64,000 nucleotides of DNA from Bugula neritina (GCA_964035545.1 OZ037766.1:25798126-25862125); one strand, 5' to 3'; shown: positions 37,893-53,700, numbered from the stretch's first letter. Notes: generated by a model from the letters alone, not told the origin. Numbers and translations are program-made.

Positions 37893-40800
37893 ATGGTGCT
37901 GCAGGCACTAGAGTTCAGTGACTGTATCTTAGACAGCCCACACTTCCGGGAGAGACTCTACGCCCATGAGAAGGAGCTGGATAACACCAGCAAAGTTATT
38001 AAAAAGATCATACAGGAGGGTAAAGACCTCATACATGCAGCTAAAAGTGAGTGTACAGATTTATGTGTACATCAGCTTGTAGCATGGCTAAACCACCACA
38101 GTGAAACCTGTTTGCAGTAGTGAGTAGAGACTGTTTCATTGTCTACTATTTCTTTTGCCACACACAGTAATGTGGCTGCTGTAGTATCACTGTTGTATCT
38201 TCAGTTATACCCACCTCTAGCACAAGTGTGTTGAAGCCAAGTAGTTCTGGCTAACTGAATACTATGCTGGTATGACTATGCAAGAGTCAGCTATGTGCAA
38301 GTGGACATTGACTTGCCTTTTCCCTGTAGAAACATAAGTAACTGAGAACTTATATACACTCTCTATTGAATTATGCTTTGTCATCAGTGATTTACAAGGT
38401 TATAGGATCTAGTGTGTACTAAATAATGTTGCTGGGGTGATTGGGAATCTGAATAAATATGGGCTGCTGCCGCTGCTGTTACTGCAGGCAGCACTTCTGT
38501 AAAGTTCAACTTACTATGTGTTTGAGTGCCTGCAGTAAGTCTCAGGAATGTGTGCTTATTGAATCTCTCTGATGTTATATATACACTAACTTGCTACTTT
38601 ACCTTAGAGCTAATGTTTTGGATATGATTGATTAGGTCAATGAATTAGTGTAATTACCTCAGCATGTTGAATGCTATAAGATAACAACTGCTCAAGCATT
38701 CCTGTATGCTACACACTCTATAGTCTATACTCTATACTCTATAGTCTATACTTTATAGTCTATGCTCTATAGTCACTGCTCTATACTCTATAGTCTATAC
38801 TCTATAGTCTATACTCTATAGTCTCTGCTCTATAGTTTCTGCTCTATAGTCTCTGCTCTATACTCTATAGTCTATACTCTACAGTCTATACTCTATAGTC
38901 TATACTCTACAGTCTATACTCTATAGTCTGTAGTCTATACTCTATAGTCCATACTCTATAGTCCATACTCTATAGTCTATACTCTATAGTCTATACTCTA
39001 TAGTCTATACTCTATAGTCTACACTCTATAGTCTATACTCTATATGGTACTCTAAGTACTTTTAGGTTAGTATTTAGAATGCATGTAAGCGTAACATCAA
39101 GCACAGCACCCGTTAATGTACACTGACTCCACTGTAACTTTCTATGACTTTTCATCTTAATACTCTGCTGTATTTACTAGTAAGTAGCATTACCAACTCA
39201 CTGTCTATTACCAAGCATAATCTCTCTATGTTAGAGGCAATAATATGTTCCAGAAAGAAATCTGATGACATAAAAGCAGCTATACACTCACACTAGCAAG
39301 GTTACAGTCATTTGTAGAAAGTGTGGTTAATAATTCTACTATCCAAACCAAGACACACCTAAGACAAACACAGCTAAATTACACATAAACAGAGAATAAG
39401 TTGAGAAATGCACTAAAAGGAAGTGACATGCTGCTCTAAGCATTGCTTGATTATCCTCAAACTTTTCAAGACTTTGAAGTTGGAACTGCTTCTAAACTGC
39501 AAGTGGTGAACAATTTTCATTTATCTGGTATTTCTCACAGCAGGCATTGCAGTGACAGTAAAGCTCCACGTGTTCCGATATAAATCTAACAATTGCTTAG
39601 AGTTTGATACTAAAATATTGCTCACTTTTTTCAATTGGACAATGATTTTTGTTAGGAATCATTCCTCTACTTCGTCCTACATTCCACATTTTTGATGTCA
39701 GCTATTATCTTGTAGCATTGACACACTTGCTAGGAAATAGTGCATTGTAATAGTTGACAACTTTCTAGCATTGGGCAACCTTCAGCAGCATTGGTTAGAA
39801 AAGCTTGTGTGAATTGGTTCACTTGAATCTATTGGAAATAGGTGTCAGTTTACTCACTGATTAGCTATTTATCTTAGCAAGTATTGTATTCTGCTTGGGT
39901 AACTTCCTTTTGAACTACAGTGTAGCATGCTGAGTAAGTGAATGCAGAAAGCTAACAATATACAGAAAAAAAGATGAATGGAAAATCTGCATTTGCTGTC
40001 TACGATTTGGTTATTGTACTTTTTACTATGCACACCCTGCAATCTGTCAGGAGAGAAAGTTGGAATAACTTAAATTTGATCATAAGTTGAACTCATTAGT
40101 GTTTACATGACTAAGTTACTAAAATCTGGTTGTATTATTGATCAACTACGTAGTCATTTGCTCTAAGCCCACCCACACCTTTTTAGAGTCACACCGTACT
40201 TTCAGCACTAGGCAAAGCAATTAGCAATAGGAATGCATATTATGTACAAGTGAAAAGATTGTGTGAATAGCCACACTATAGCTCCACTGTGTGGTATTCT
40301 TTAACCTGCATTTGAGTGCTATTAGTAGATAATAGCACTTCCTAGTAGTTGGTAATGCTGCTGGTAATCATTTAGATAGAAAAGTTGACCCAGTAAAAAC
40401 TGATTTTTCACACTGTAGATATGTGATAAGAGATGGGAGTCATCAGTCTGTTAATGTACTGACAACTCCCATATAATGTTATATATTCTTATATTATAGT
40501 AACTAAGACTGTCTCCCCCATCTAGTTATATGTGGAACTAGTCAACAATCTAGTGCTTGTTGATGGGTTTTTTATTAGGAATGCTTTACTCCTGTATTTA
40601 GGCATTTTGTAAACCTGCAAGTTTTTCAAGTGCCAAATTATGTTATTATATACAAATTAATTTCATCTAGGAAATGTAATAAAGCAAAAAATGAAAACTA
40701 GAAGCTATTCTTAGCGTACTATTAGGAGTTATCTCATCAGATATGTAGTTTTCTCTAGTACTGGAAATGAGCCATTCTCACACCTTTTATACTAGCCTAT

Positions 40801-41667
40801 ACAAGATGCTAAGTTGTGGTATATCTATGAGACCAAAACTTCCTGAAATTGAGTTCAACTTTACCTAATTTGTAGCTTCTCCTCTTAAACATATATTTTT
40901 TATGTAATGTTGACTTTTACCTGCATACTACTACCCATTGTTCCCGTGCTAAGTTGACATGCTATATCGTATAACTACTGCTAGAGTTGTCTTATCTATG
41001 CTAACAGAAACCCTTTGCTATGATGAGCAATAACATTTATTACATTTATCAATTTATGTCCCCATGTATATTCACATAATATACTACTGTAACATCATAG
41101 TTAGATGTTATATTAAATAGCAGATTGGCATATTGCCAATTCTTTGTAACACTTCTATGGTAGCCGATGGGCATGGCTTAAAATTATGGGAACAAAAATC
41201 TAACCTATGCTCTCACTGGCCAATTAATATTAAATCAATGGCCTGTAATAGTCATGTTCTAACTATGTCATTGTCCAGCTGCGAGCTGTAATGATAACAA
41301 AATTAAATCACTCTGCCCACTCGATTGTGATTTCCTGAGTAATAACTACGTACAGTAGCTTAATTATATAATATGTATCATAGTGTCATGCTTTCACTAT
41401 CTTTACATTTGTCATATCAGCAGCAGCAATAGTAGTAGTAGTAGTAGTAGTAGTAGCAGCAGTGGTAGTAGTGGTGGTAATGGTAGTAGTGGTAGTATAG
41501 TAGTAGCTAGTAGTAATAGCAGTAGTAGTAGTGGTAGTAGCAGTAGTAGTAGTGGTAGTAGCAGTAGTAGCAGTACTAGTAGTAGTAGTAGTAGTAATAG
41601 CAGTAGTAGTAGTGGTAGTAGCAGTAGTAGCAGTACTAGTAGTAGTAGTAGTAATAGCAGTAGTAGC

Positions 41668-41708
<41 letters not shown>

Positions 41709-44700
41709 CAGTACTAGTAGTAGCAGTAGTGGTAGCAGTACTAGTAGTAGTAGTAGTAGTAGTAGTATAGTAGTAGTAGTAGTAGTAGTAATAATCGCTG
41801 TTATTATATTGGTGTATGGTGAATAGTGTGAATAGTGTAAGCCAAGTCCTTACCTCTGAAATATGTGAAAAGTTTCATGTGGTATTTCATCTGTAACTTG
41901 CATGAGTCAATGTAGGTCTAGGAAATCAATGCAGCCGGAAGTTTTCAAAGTTGTGCTCCCCTCCCCGTGTTTAACATTTGGTGCAGAAAAGTGCTCCTTT
42001 ACCCTGCATGTCTGTCTGTATGTTTCTCACTGCTTCTCACAGTACTCGTTTTAGTCCTTGCAGGTTATTAGTTTGTATGTTACGATGTAAGTAGTAGTAT
42101 GTATATTGTAATGTAAGTAATGCTTTGTATATTGTAGTGTAAGTAATGGTATGTATGTTGTAGTGTAAGTAATGGTATGTATATTGTAGTGTGAGCAATA
42201 GTATGTATGTTGTAGTGTAAGTAATGCTTTGTATATTGTAGTGTAAGTAATGCTTTGTATCTTGTAGTGTAAGTAATGGTATGTATATTGTAGTGTAAGT
42301 AATGCTTTGTATATTGTAGTGTAAGTAATAGTATGTATGTTGTAGCCTATGCTAAAGCACAGAGAAGCTTTGCTCAAACACTTTTAGACTTCAAGTTTGA
42401 GACTATTGGATCACAGCAAACTGATGAGGAAATAGTTATTAGTGAGTATTTCCTCTCTCCTTCCCTTCCACTAGCATTGAGCTATGTCAGTATATCCACA
42501 TGCTTAGTGTGTGTTTATTTGTATGTGTACCCATGTGTAGATCATTGTGCAGTGTTCATATCTATATTTAGAGCATGGGGTAGAGTAGAGATATGTTAGA
42601 ACTCGTCTTAAAGCTGTCAAGTTACATTTATGTAGTGTTGGAATATCAAGAAATATTCATTCATTAGAAAAGTACGGTTTCAGGGTTGTGTCCCAAAATT
42701 TAGTTATAATAAATGTTGTGTGCATGTTTTCAATTCGTTCATAATTTCAGTTAACCGGCTGAGCTTCATCAGCGTTAGAATTTACTAATACCTTGTTCAC
42801 ATGAACGACTACATACGTGAACACGGTGTGCTTGGGTGTACAACTCCAAATTTTTGGGTTGTAGCAGATTTGATTACTATTTAAGTGTAGCTAGTCAACC
42901 CTGCCTAATTATGTAATATTACACATATGAATAGACTACCATTCATACAGCATACTGTGTGCATACAGTCTAGATACCAGCTATATGTTGATAAACTAGA
43001 CATAGTTTTAGTGTCTGTAGCTGTACATAATAGCCCGCATGTCTGCTACATATGAGATTGTACACGCAAATATTTCGGTAATTTTTCAGGCAAATCACTG
43101 AAAACTTTTGGTGAATTAATAACTTCAATAGAAGAGGCAAGGGACACAATGGTGAGTGACTGGTATAGGCTATAAACTGTAGCGTTTAGCGTTCAAGTTA
43201 GCGGCACACTGTCCCCCACCCGTTGTAACAGTGTGATTAGACCGTGTTCACACTTTAGTTATACTATATTGATGTGAGCCATTATACTTCTACTTTTTCA
43301 GAGCTCAGTCCAATAAATTGATTGAAGCGAATTCATATTCATTGTACATCATATTTCTGCACTTTTTTTAAAACTATTCATGTCTTTTGCTTGTACAAAA
43401 TTTTTCATTAGTTTAAACTTTGACCTGTGTAGAATGTGGTCTAAAGTAAAGATAGGTAGAATCATAAGTTGTCAAATTGATAGAGCAATGCTGGTCATTA
43501 TTAGTCATCATTACAGCATATAAGTACTACATTGTGGTATTATACAGTTTGCATTCAATTAGAGCTCTCGTTTGATTCTTGCTTGGTTTCTGTAGATGGA
43601 GAAAGTGAAAGAAACTTTTGTTGACAAACTTGAAGAGTTTAGGAAAAGTCACATAGTATCAGCAAAGGTGAGATAATTTATATAAGGCAGAACTAAATAC
43701 AGGGCATTTAGACATAAGGCAGATAACTCCTTGTTTAATGATGTATATAATACAGAGGGTGTGTAGATAACTCCTAAAACATATTTAATGTACTGTACTT
43801 CAGCAAAGCATTTACTTTACACACTTTTCATGCAATGTGTTGGTAATGTACTTGTGTGTTTAGGATGAAAGAAAGCGTTTTGAAAAGACTACCAAGCAAT
43901 ATTGTACAGCACTGGAGAAACACTTGTCTTTAAAACCCGGCAAATCTGCGGAGGGCCAGATTCAAGAGGTAACTATAGCAACACATACACACAGGCTACG
44001 CTACAAACACTGTGTGCTCTACCAGTAGTACCTCATAAATTATGGCAACACATTTAGTAGAGACTAGCTTTGCTTCTACTCTATCATATTATTTTTATTG
44101 TAGAATTTTTAAAATTTCACAAACATCATCACTATGGCAAGGTTGTGTTAACAAAGTCAGTTTTTTTGGTAGCTTTACAAATTATAGAAACTGTAGAGAA
44201 ATTTATGGTTTGAAGAGAAATTTTTAGAATAAAACTAAAAACTATTAAACTCAGAAATACACCTTAAAAGAATTGTTCCAAAAGCTTTTATTTTAAACAA
44301 AAGTTTCTTCATTATTGTGCTGTAAACCAACTTCAGCTTAGGGAAGTTTTTCAATACTTGGTAAACTGCTGGGCAAAAGGAAGAAAGTAAAAAGTCTAAG
44401 CATTAAAAGTTATCTGTAATGCTTACACATGACTTCGTAAACATGTGTCTATCGCTGTTTTGTATGCTGCCTATAAGTTACAATTTATTTTCTTCAATCA
44501 AACTTTGTTAGGTCAATATAGTAGATTTTCACAAAAAGAAAACAATGGAAATCAAATTTGGTTTTGCCAAGGTTATATAGAATTTTATTCAGCAATGCTA
44601 ACGAAAACTCTGCTTTTAGGGCGCTTTCGGATTCCCTACGCGTAGGGGTAACTGTAGGCCCTACGCGATGACCATTCGGTAACCGTCACGCGTAGGGCGC

Positions 44701-47700
44701 AATTATTCGAGCAATTACAGTAATTTTACTCTGACATTGCGTCATTTTTGTAAACGAGTGTAAGCGATAGAATAGGTAGTTACCCCTACGCGTACCCAGG
44801 GTACTCGTGGTTACCGAACATGCATCGATCAAAGTATTAGCCTTAGTAACTAATAACACACTATGATTTTAAAGCTACATTAGCGAAACCATTCGCAGAA
44901 AGAATGTTTGTATAACTACCGCTCAACTGCTGTTTTCTCCAATGTACTTTTCTTTTATTGTACTAGCAGCTAATCTTTGGTATATATAATCTAGTTCTCA
45001 AGCTGAATAGTATTAATTACTACTTGAACTTATCGTCACTTTACACCAACAGAACAAAATGTTTATTTCATCATTCATTCAATGTTTCAATTACAGTGTT
45101 TATATTTTTTTACAACTTGAAATTATTATATATGATATTACATACTCTAATACAAAGAGAAGACAATTTTACATTTAAGTGTTGCAACTCGCCAAAATTC
45201 AAATGAAATGCTTTTCTCATTTATGCATGTGAAGCCTAGAATGCTACTAAACCAATAGAAATAGGTCATTCTATCACTTGATAATAATTATCATGCTAGT
45301 AATTTATAATTGCTAATAACAATAAAAATACAATGGTGACAACAGCTTGTTGTAACTACACAATTGAAGTTATATGGCAATATATGAGCTGTTTGGATTA
45401 GCCTAAATAATACTAATGGCTTAAATTAGATAAAAATAGCTAGTATATACATAGTACTAGAGCAGTGAGTGAAGATTTATAACTTAAAAGAACAAATAGT
45501 ACATTACAAAATCCACAAGGCATTATCAAAATACCTGAATGATTATAAAGATGGTAAACAACATTGTATATGTTCTATTATAGCAACACAATATGAATGG
45601 AACAGAAATGTAATTTTACAGCAAAAGTTATAGTGATTGACTAAAACACATTGATAAAGAAATTTTGGCAAATCTGCAGAATGTCAGGACAGCCACATCT
45701 ACTAGCACTCCTCAGTAGCACCTGTCAAGTCATTGGCAAATCTGCTTCTCCATCCCATCGACTCAGACTAAAACAAGAAGTTATACGCTAAAAGTAAAAT
45801 ACAGTAATTTAGAATATCAATCATACAACTGCAGGATTAAAACTATCAACTATTATATTTGCATTTAATAAAACTTTAATATTTCATGAAATTCCATGCT
45901 ATACTATGCTGATACTCATAATCATAGTGATAGTAATACTGATATAATTTAGTGATAGGTGACAATCATAATGATAATGATAATCAATAACGATAATGAT
46001 AATAATATTTATTAATAATAATGCAAATAATCATAATGTTAAACTTAATGTTATGTTTATTACAAATTGAAATACAATTACCGATTAGTGAATTACTATT
46101 AGTATTAGTAATACTAATACTGTAATACTGTAATACTAATAGTAATACTAAAGTAATAGTAATACTAATAGTAATAGTATTACTATTACTATTAGTATTA
46201 GTATTAGTATAACTATTAGTATTACTGTATTAGTATTAGCATTACTTCTTTTATAATTATTATAAATATGAAATAAAAATTTAAAGTGATATCTTACATT
46301 TATACTTTCAATTAGACTATGCACCATTTCAAGACCAATATTGAACAATTTTTGAAGTTACCTGATAAAGCTTGGAGTTCAAGTAGCAAACTCGCAGGCC
46401 GCAGCAATAATAATAATACTATTAAAATTAGTAGTTCCCGCCCAGCGCGTGCTATGAAAATAAATGTCAATACTTGTGCAGCCAGCAAGGTCGAAGGTCA
46501 TATTAGAAACTTGTTGCCCTACTCGATGAGTGCTACGTGCACCCCTACGCGATGCATTCGGTAGCCAACGCGTACCCCATCGAAAAAGAAGCTCATCGAG
46601 GGGTACTCGACGGAGAGAAAGTGAGAAAATTCATCGATGAGCCCAGTAGGCTACGCGTAGGGAATCCGAAAGCGCCCTTAGTCTTCTAAAATTATATATT
46701 TATTTTAATGGTTCGCATTGAAACTACAATTGATGGTCTAAAGACGGAATTGGCATAATTTGCCCTGTCATCTTGGGCATTTCTAAATTTATATGCACTT
46801 GTTTAAAATAGAGAGTTATCGTCTTGAAAACACATAACAATATCTGTGTGGAAAAAACTGAAATGTGTAACCATCACCTTCATGGTTAAAGCCATTTTTT
46901 TTCAATTCAACTTTGTCATAGGTATCTTCTGTCTGGCAGTTGCAAAACATGAATTGCTAACCCTTTATCTTATATAAACTACCATTACTTGAGTCGTTAA
47001 TACACAACTCTATCGTCTCGTATCATCTCTCACTTGCGTGTATAATGTACGTCCATTTTGTAGTCGGACTCGACTATTGAATCGGAAAAAGGACAGTTTC
47101 ACAAGGAGGCTATGGCATATGTCATGAAACTACAAGAAGTACACGAAAGGAAGAAGTTTGAGTTTGTGGAAATTGTGAGTTGGTAATGTTGAGTATGCTG
47201 ATGAATGTCAGAAAAAATATTATGTTATTAAATAAAATTCAAATTAAATTATTATTGGGAAAAAGTTTTTTGAAAATTGTATCAAAAATTAGCCGTAATA
47301 TTGTATTGATTGATGGTTAAAATACAAGATATTATGGCTAATTATTATTAAATTTTAGTTGCAATTAGGTTTTTTTTTAATTTGAAAGTTGTATAAGAAA
47401 TAATTTAAATTTTTCATTTTTTTTATATTTATGTAGAATTTGAACCTACTATATGTATATATGTATGTGTATATATGTGTGTGTATGTTATATGTGTATG
47501 TATGTATGTGTATGTATGTGTATATATGTGTGTGTATGTTATATGTGTATGTATGTATATATGTATGTGTGTGTATGTTATGTGGGGAGGAAAATATACA
47601 AAAATATACATTATGTTATGAGATATGCAAAGCTGAGCACGTGTATACTAATATTAATCTACAGCTTGTACTGATGGTTACAACTATAACTATAGCATGA

Positions 47701-50700
47701 CAGAGTGCATATTGCTCCCAGCTAATTGTATCATATAAATAAACAACCCTCAACTCTATGTCCGGCTTCCATATCAATAAGTATATAATACAATAATTAT
47801 GCACAATATGCAATTATAAAACACTAGACTTATATACAAGTTAAAATATAATTGGGTCAAATTTAAATGCTGTGGAAGGATGATTCTAGATGCTGTATAC
47901 ACTTGAAACCTATGCTGCCTGTGCTATTGTTAGCCATATCTATATATAGAAAGCAAATGAAATTCAGTTATTCACTTATGGGAATCAATTCTACGCAATC
48001 AATAAATTTCCACTTCTCTATGTTATGTTTTGTACTACATAATAGTTCTTTAACTCTTTAGGTCACTCTGGCCAATACCTTACAGCTTGCTAGCTGCCAG
48101 TTGTTGCTGTCATAATAATTATTGATTTCAACTGCTGTAGTGTGCCTAGTTGTACTCAGTAGTCTGTATGTGTGACGATATTGCGTGTCTCTTGTAGCTA
48201 CTGGCTTTCATGTGTGGCTGGAAGACATTTTATCACCAGGGTAAGTGGCCTATATTATACAACCACTAGGCTTGCTAAAGGCGGGCAATATTTTACTGTA
48301 GCATACACAGTAATGTTATTGTGTGTTAGGTTGGTGTTTCTAAATTGCAATCCCAGCTTAATCTCTCAGCCTACAATCACGGCTAAAAGTTCCTGCCGGT
48401 TCCTAACGAAAATTTCGGATATGTCGCAAAATACGACTATTTTGTGTGGATTTTATGCTGTCAGAATGCTAAACGAATACTTCGTAAATTACTTTCGGCA
48501 GTGATATAATTGGTTAAGCACTATTTATTGAGTTCCCGTTTCAGTTCCACGATTTTATTCCACCCAACTTTGCTTTACTGAGAGGGAGGAGTAAGATTTA
48601 TGAACAAGCAGTGAAGTCATTGGCAAGTGCGGTTGGTCACTCTAGTTTCCTGCCCTCTGGCAACATATTGTATGGGGAAAGCAACTCATGCAGTCGATTT
48701 TCACAGCATACCGACTAGCGTTTCATTTCAGTTTCGGATTTTTGCTTGCGGTGAAATCCGCTGCGGGAGTTGTGTGCTATGCTTTATGCTGTTTCCAGCC
48801 TGAGAGAAACTCAAGTGACCAATTATATTTGCTCGATACCTTTACTATAAACTATATTTACCATCCAGGTATAAACTATTTCATTTTAGATCTTACCTAT
48901 TCGTCTCAATAATGGGAAATTTAATGAAATGATTAATGCAAAACTAAAACGAAAAAAGAGGCTCCTCAAAAGAATAATCAGCCAATTAGATCACTGCCGC
49001 ATAAACTTTTTCCGGTGCCCGTTCAGAATTTGGACTGCATGACATTCAATTTTTCCGAAATTTTTGCTAGCAGTCAGTGTGGAAATCCGCTTAATGTCTG
49101 TAATTATATGTAACAATCCAGCAGTGTCATCATTTTGGGTATTCAAAAACTCATGCTGTTGTAATACTGAATTATATACAATACTAGGGTACATTGTTGT
49201 AAGAGAAGTGCTATAGAAACATTACTATGTGATGTGCTTTACACGCTTTACCTTGTGATTTTATTAGGTTATGAAATTGGACAGGAAATGGAGCCATATT
49301 TGAGCGACTTGGGCGTGAAATTAAACAAGGTACAGTCTGATTATGTTTATTCTTTTATAATATAATGATGTTTTTCTACTCTGGAACCGAAAGTCATGCC
49401 TAATTTTAGAGTTCGAGGCTATGTACAGTGCCGAAAGCATCAGATAAATGAAAACTGAGTAACTAATCAATAATATTTGCATTTCACTTCACTAACTAAT
49501 GTTCTAAATTATTTTACATTGAAAAATTATTGGCAGAAATACAAATGCAAAGCAGAAATATGAAAAATTTAATCAAATTTCCAATACTCGGCTAATGAAA
49601 TAATTGCATTAAATTGGCACCAAACGGCCCCATTTTACTGCTAAAGTTTTTACTAGCGTTTAGTGACTGAATTGGTCCAAATCTATGTGCAGCCAATTGA
49701 AAAGTATGGATATGTAGTTGTAATGCTGATGAAATGGTATCCCCTGAGACTATTCCGCGTGACTAATAAACTGATTTATCAATACTAGTATATGACTATT
49801 TTATACAGGTGTATTACTAGTATATGACTATTCTATACAGGTGCATTACTAGTATATGACTATTCTATACAGGTGTATTACTAGTATATGACTATTCTAT
49901 ACAGGTGTATTACTAGTATATGACTATTCTATACAGGTGTATTACTAGTATATGACTATTCTATACAGGTGTATTACTAGTATATGACTATTCTATACAG
50001 GTGTATTACTAGTATATGACTATTCTATACAGGTGTATTACTAGTATATGACTATTCTATACAGGTGTATTACTAGTATATGACTATTCTATACAGGTGT
50101 ATTACTAGTATATGACTATTCTATACAGGTGTATTACTAGTATATGACTATTCTATACAGGTGTATTACTAGTATATGACTATTCTATACAGGTGTATTA
50201 CTAGTATATGACTATTCTATACAGGTGTATTACTAGTATATGACTATTTTATACAGGTGTATTACTAGTATATGACTATTTTATACAGGTGTATTACTAG
50301 TATATGACTATTCTATACAGGTATATTACTAGTATATATGACTATTCTATACAGGTGTATTACTAGTATATGACTATTCTATACAGGTGTATTACTAGTA
50401 TATGACTATTCTATACAGGTGCATTACTAGTATATGACTATTTTATACAGGTGTATTACTAGTATATGACTATTTTATACAGGTGTATTACTAGTATATG
50501 ACTATTTTATACAGGTGTATTACTAGTATATGACTATTCTATACAGGTATATTACTAGTATATATGACTATTCTATACAGGTGTATTACTAGTATATGAC
50601 TATTCTATACAGGTATATTACTAGTATATGACTATTCTATACAGGTGTATTACTAGTATATGACTATTCTATACAGGTGTATTACTAGTATATGACTATT

Positions 50701-53700
50701 CTATACAGGCGTATTACTAGTATATGTCTATTCTATACAAGTGTATTACTAGTATATGTTGTACATGATACTGTAGACAAGAGATAACTTTGAATCGACA
50801 CGTGATGAAGCCAGTCAACTGATGAATAAAATGGCTCTAGTGAGTACAATTCAACACATTAGTCTTATTTAATGATATTGTCATTGTTTTTGGAGTTGTC
50901 TATCTAAATGTACTGGCTTCAGCCAATAATTGAGCACAATCTAGTACTGGGTTCAACTCTTATGTTTGCCTACAAAGTTTTTCTACGATGATAGTGTTAA
51001 AATAATCTTTATCAAATCTTAATAGCCTATATTTTTCTTGAAGTTTAAATAAAGAAATTTAGTTTGGCATTGTTATAAATCAAATTAGAGCTAAAATGAT
51101 TCATTAATTTGTAATTTGAATCTCTAAAGTTGCTGTTAGCAATTCATGTGTTTCCTAGGTAGCATTAGTTCCATGATTTTATACAATAACATAGGGCTAT
51201 ATAATATGTCTCTCTCACTCTAAATAGGGACACGAAATATTTTATAGCAGTAATTGTCTATCCTTGGTTATCTAGAATATTGTTCTGTGAATATTCTGTG
51301 TACTGAGAACTTTATATGTGTAACACTTGTAACTCTGAATACTTGCAATGAAGGAAATGCGTGTTGGTCCTGTACAACCCAGACCTTTGAGTCAGTTCAT
51401 GGCATTTGCACGCTACAGTGTGTACCCTTTGGTAAAGGTAAAAGCACCACTGCTTTGTCACATACCCATTCATAACCTGCTGAGACATGCATTGCAAAAC
51501 TTCCATCTTCCCTTTTCGCATCTTCACTAATGGCATTAACTCTTTGACATTAAGTCATACTTGTATTTGAATTCGGAATACATTCTTTTTTATTTGGTTA
51601 AAAAGTAGTAGCAATATATGTATGCCATTGTATGACATGTTAGTTTAGAAAGGGTCAACTTATGACCTTGCCGAATGAGCACTGACTGTATCATGTGAAC
51701 TACATGTTAGTATATGGCTAATGATTTGTACACAGATTGTACTATAATCTAAATACTTTAATGTGTCGAGGGTAATAGGCTGAAATAAACTTTTGATAAC
51801 TCTTCACTTGGCAGAGTAGAGGGTTTGCAATGTACTGGTCTCTTTGCTGTCGTTCTCTAGGAGGAGTTTATGTGATTGTTGCATGGCACTTGAACGTTAC
51901 TGATTAATTTCTGTATTAGTTAAGAGAGGGCGAAGATTAATCGATGTATTTATTTAATATAAATATTGTTTTTTGTTTAGTTAATAAATCAACTCACCTG
52001 TTCTAGCAGCTAATTGGCAGCGTTGTTGTTTAGACTTTATTTCCCCCACTGGATTGTAGTTCAAATGGTAACGTATAAATATTAGAGCACATTGGATGTA
52101 GCTAAATGGAGTGTGACTAATTATAAAATGTATTTATATGCTGCGTATAAATATATATTTGAAATATTTTAAACTTGACTGGCAATAAATATAATATATT
52201 TATTATGTGCTGAACAAGCTGTATGTGGGGAATGTATTAGTGCTAATAATATACTCACTCAGACCTGGAAAGACGCACAGCTGTTCCACTATTAAGCCTC
52301 ACAGGGTTTTATATTCTGCATGCCATCTGCACATACTGGAAACCCTATTTTTTCTTTTTTCTCAAAACTGCTTGTATAACAATTGAGCATGCGGCTGCAT
52401 CACCTACAGGTGTAGTGTCACCACCTGTAGGTGATGTGTCACCACCTACAGGTGTGGTGTCATCACCTACAGGTGTAGTGTCACCACCTACAGGTGATGT
52501 GTCATCACTTCTTGTCATCTCCTAGTCTAGACTCTAGACTGACTCTACTTGTTGAGTTATTACTCTCCTCGGTCTCAATGTCTATCAACATTTAGTGTTA
52601 GTTGTAAGCTTACTTTATTGAAGTGACTTCTTTGTGTGTAGAAACCGACTCCTGATGGACCCATTTCTACAAACAAAATGTTCACACGACAAGGTTACCT
52701 CTTTGCAATGGAGAAAAGTAAGTGTATTCAGAAATGTATATACGTTAGCTTTTATAAAGATACTCAAACGAACTTACATGTAGTGCAATAGCCTTGTGTT
52801 TTTAAATGTTATAAATTTGCCAACAATTATGCAGCTCATTTTGGAAAAAAAAAATTTCTGTTTGTGTTACTTGGTGGGCACCAAGTTTAACTTTATTCCG
52901 GAATATTTGATTCACACCTAGTATAGATATTATGTAATGTTTCAGTGACTTCATATTTATTATATAAAAGCTACAATATTTTAGGTTTATTTGATAACTC
53001 ATTAACTGTTAGAATTTTACTTACTTGATTATGCGTTTGCAGCCATTACATAAAGTAGTGTTTCGGGTGCTACAAAACCTTCCAGTGTTGTTACACTGTT
53101 GGTGATACGGGGATATACAAGTCTATAATATTATTATGTAGATTTATATGTTGGGAAAGTCGTTTTTGTTTATAGAAGCCTTAGGAACTGTTAGCTGGAG
53201 CAAGTACTTCTGCTCGTATCAAAAGGAGGCTAAAATATTTACCATGATACCGTTTCATCAGACTACTAGCAACGCTGGCAAACTGGTAAGTGTTGGCTAT
53301 GCCGGATGTGTTGAAGACTAAAATTATCTAAGAGGCTGAAGATATGCCTACCATGTGCATTGTTCTGGTTGCCCTGGTAATGTAGAGGTGTTGTAATTTC
53401 TTTCAGAATCTGACTCCAGACACAATGGTGCTGTCTTCTTGTGTGCGCAGAGCTTCTGAGTCTATCGAACGGCGGTTCTGCTTTGACATCACCATTGTTG
53501 ACCGGTAGGTAGTCGGCATAGTCGGTGGAGGGTAAACCAGGAAGTCACTCTGATTTATAGTAGTACTAGTGTAGTAGTAGCTAACTACTAGTTTATTTGC
53601 TATTAACTAGTAATATATTAGTGACTAGTAATGTACTAGTAACTAGTAATGTACTATTAACATGTAATGTACTAGTAACTAGTAATATATTAGTAACTAG

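Noticed and set aside
41383-41826. 147-codon poly-Ser open frame
   Set aside because: AGT/AGC microsatellite in GRAF intron 1; no splice sites or homology support it.
47429-47700. Tyr/Cys/Val-rich and Thr/His/Ile-rich open frames
   Set aside because: Translations of the TATG/TGTA microsatellite.
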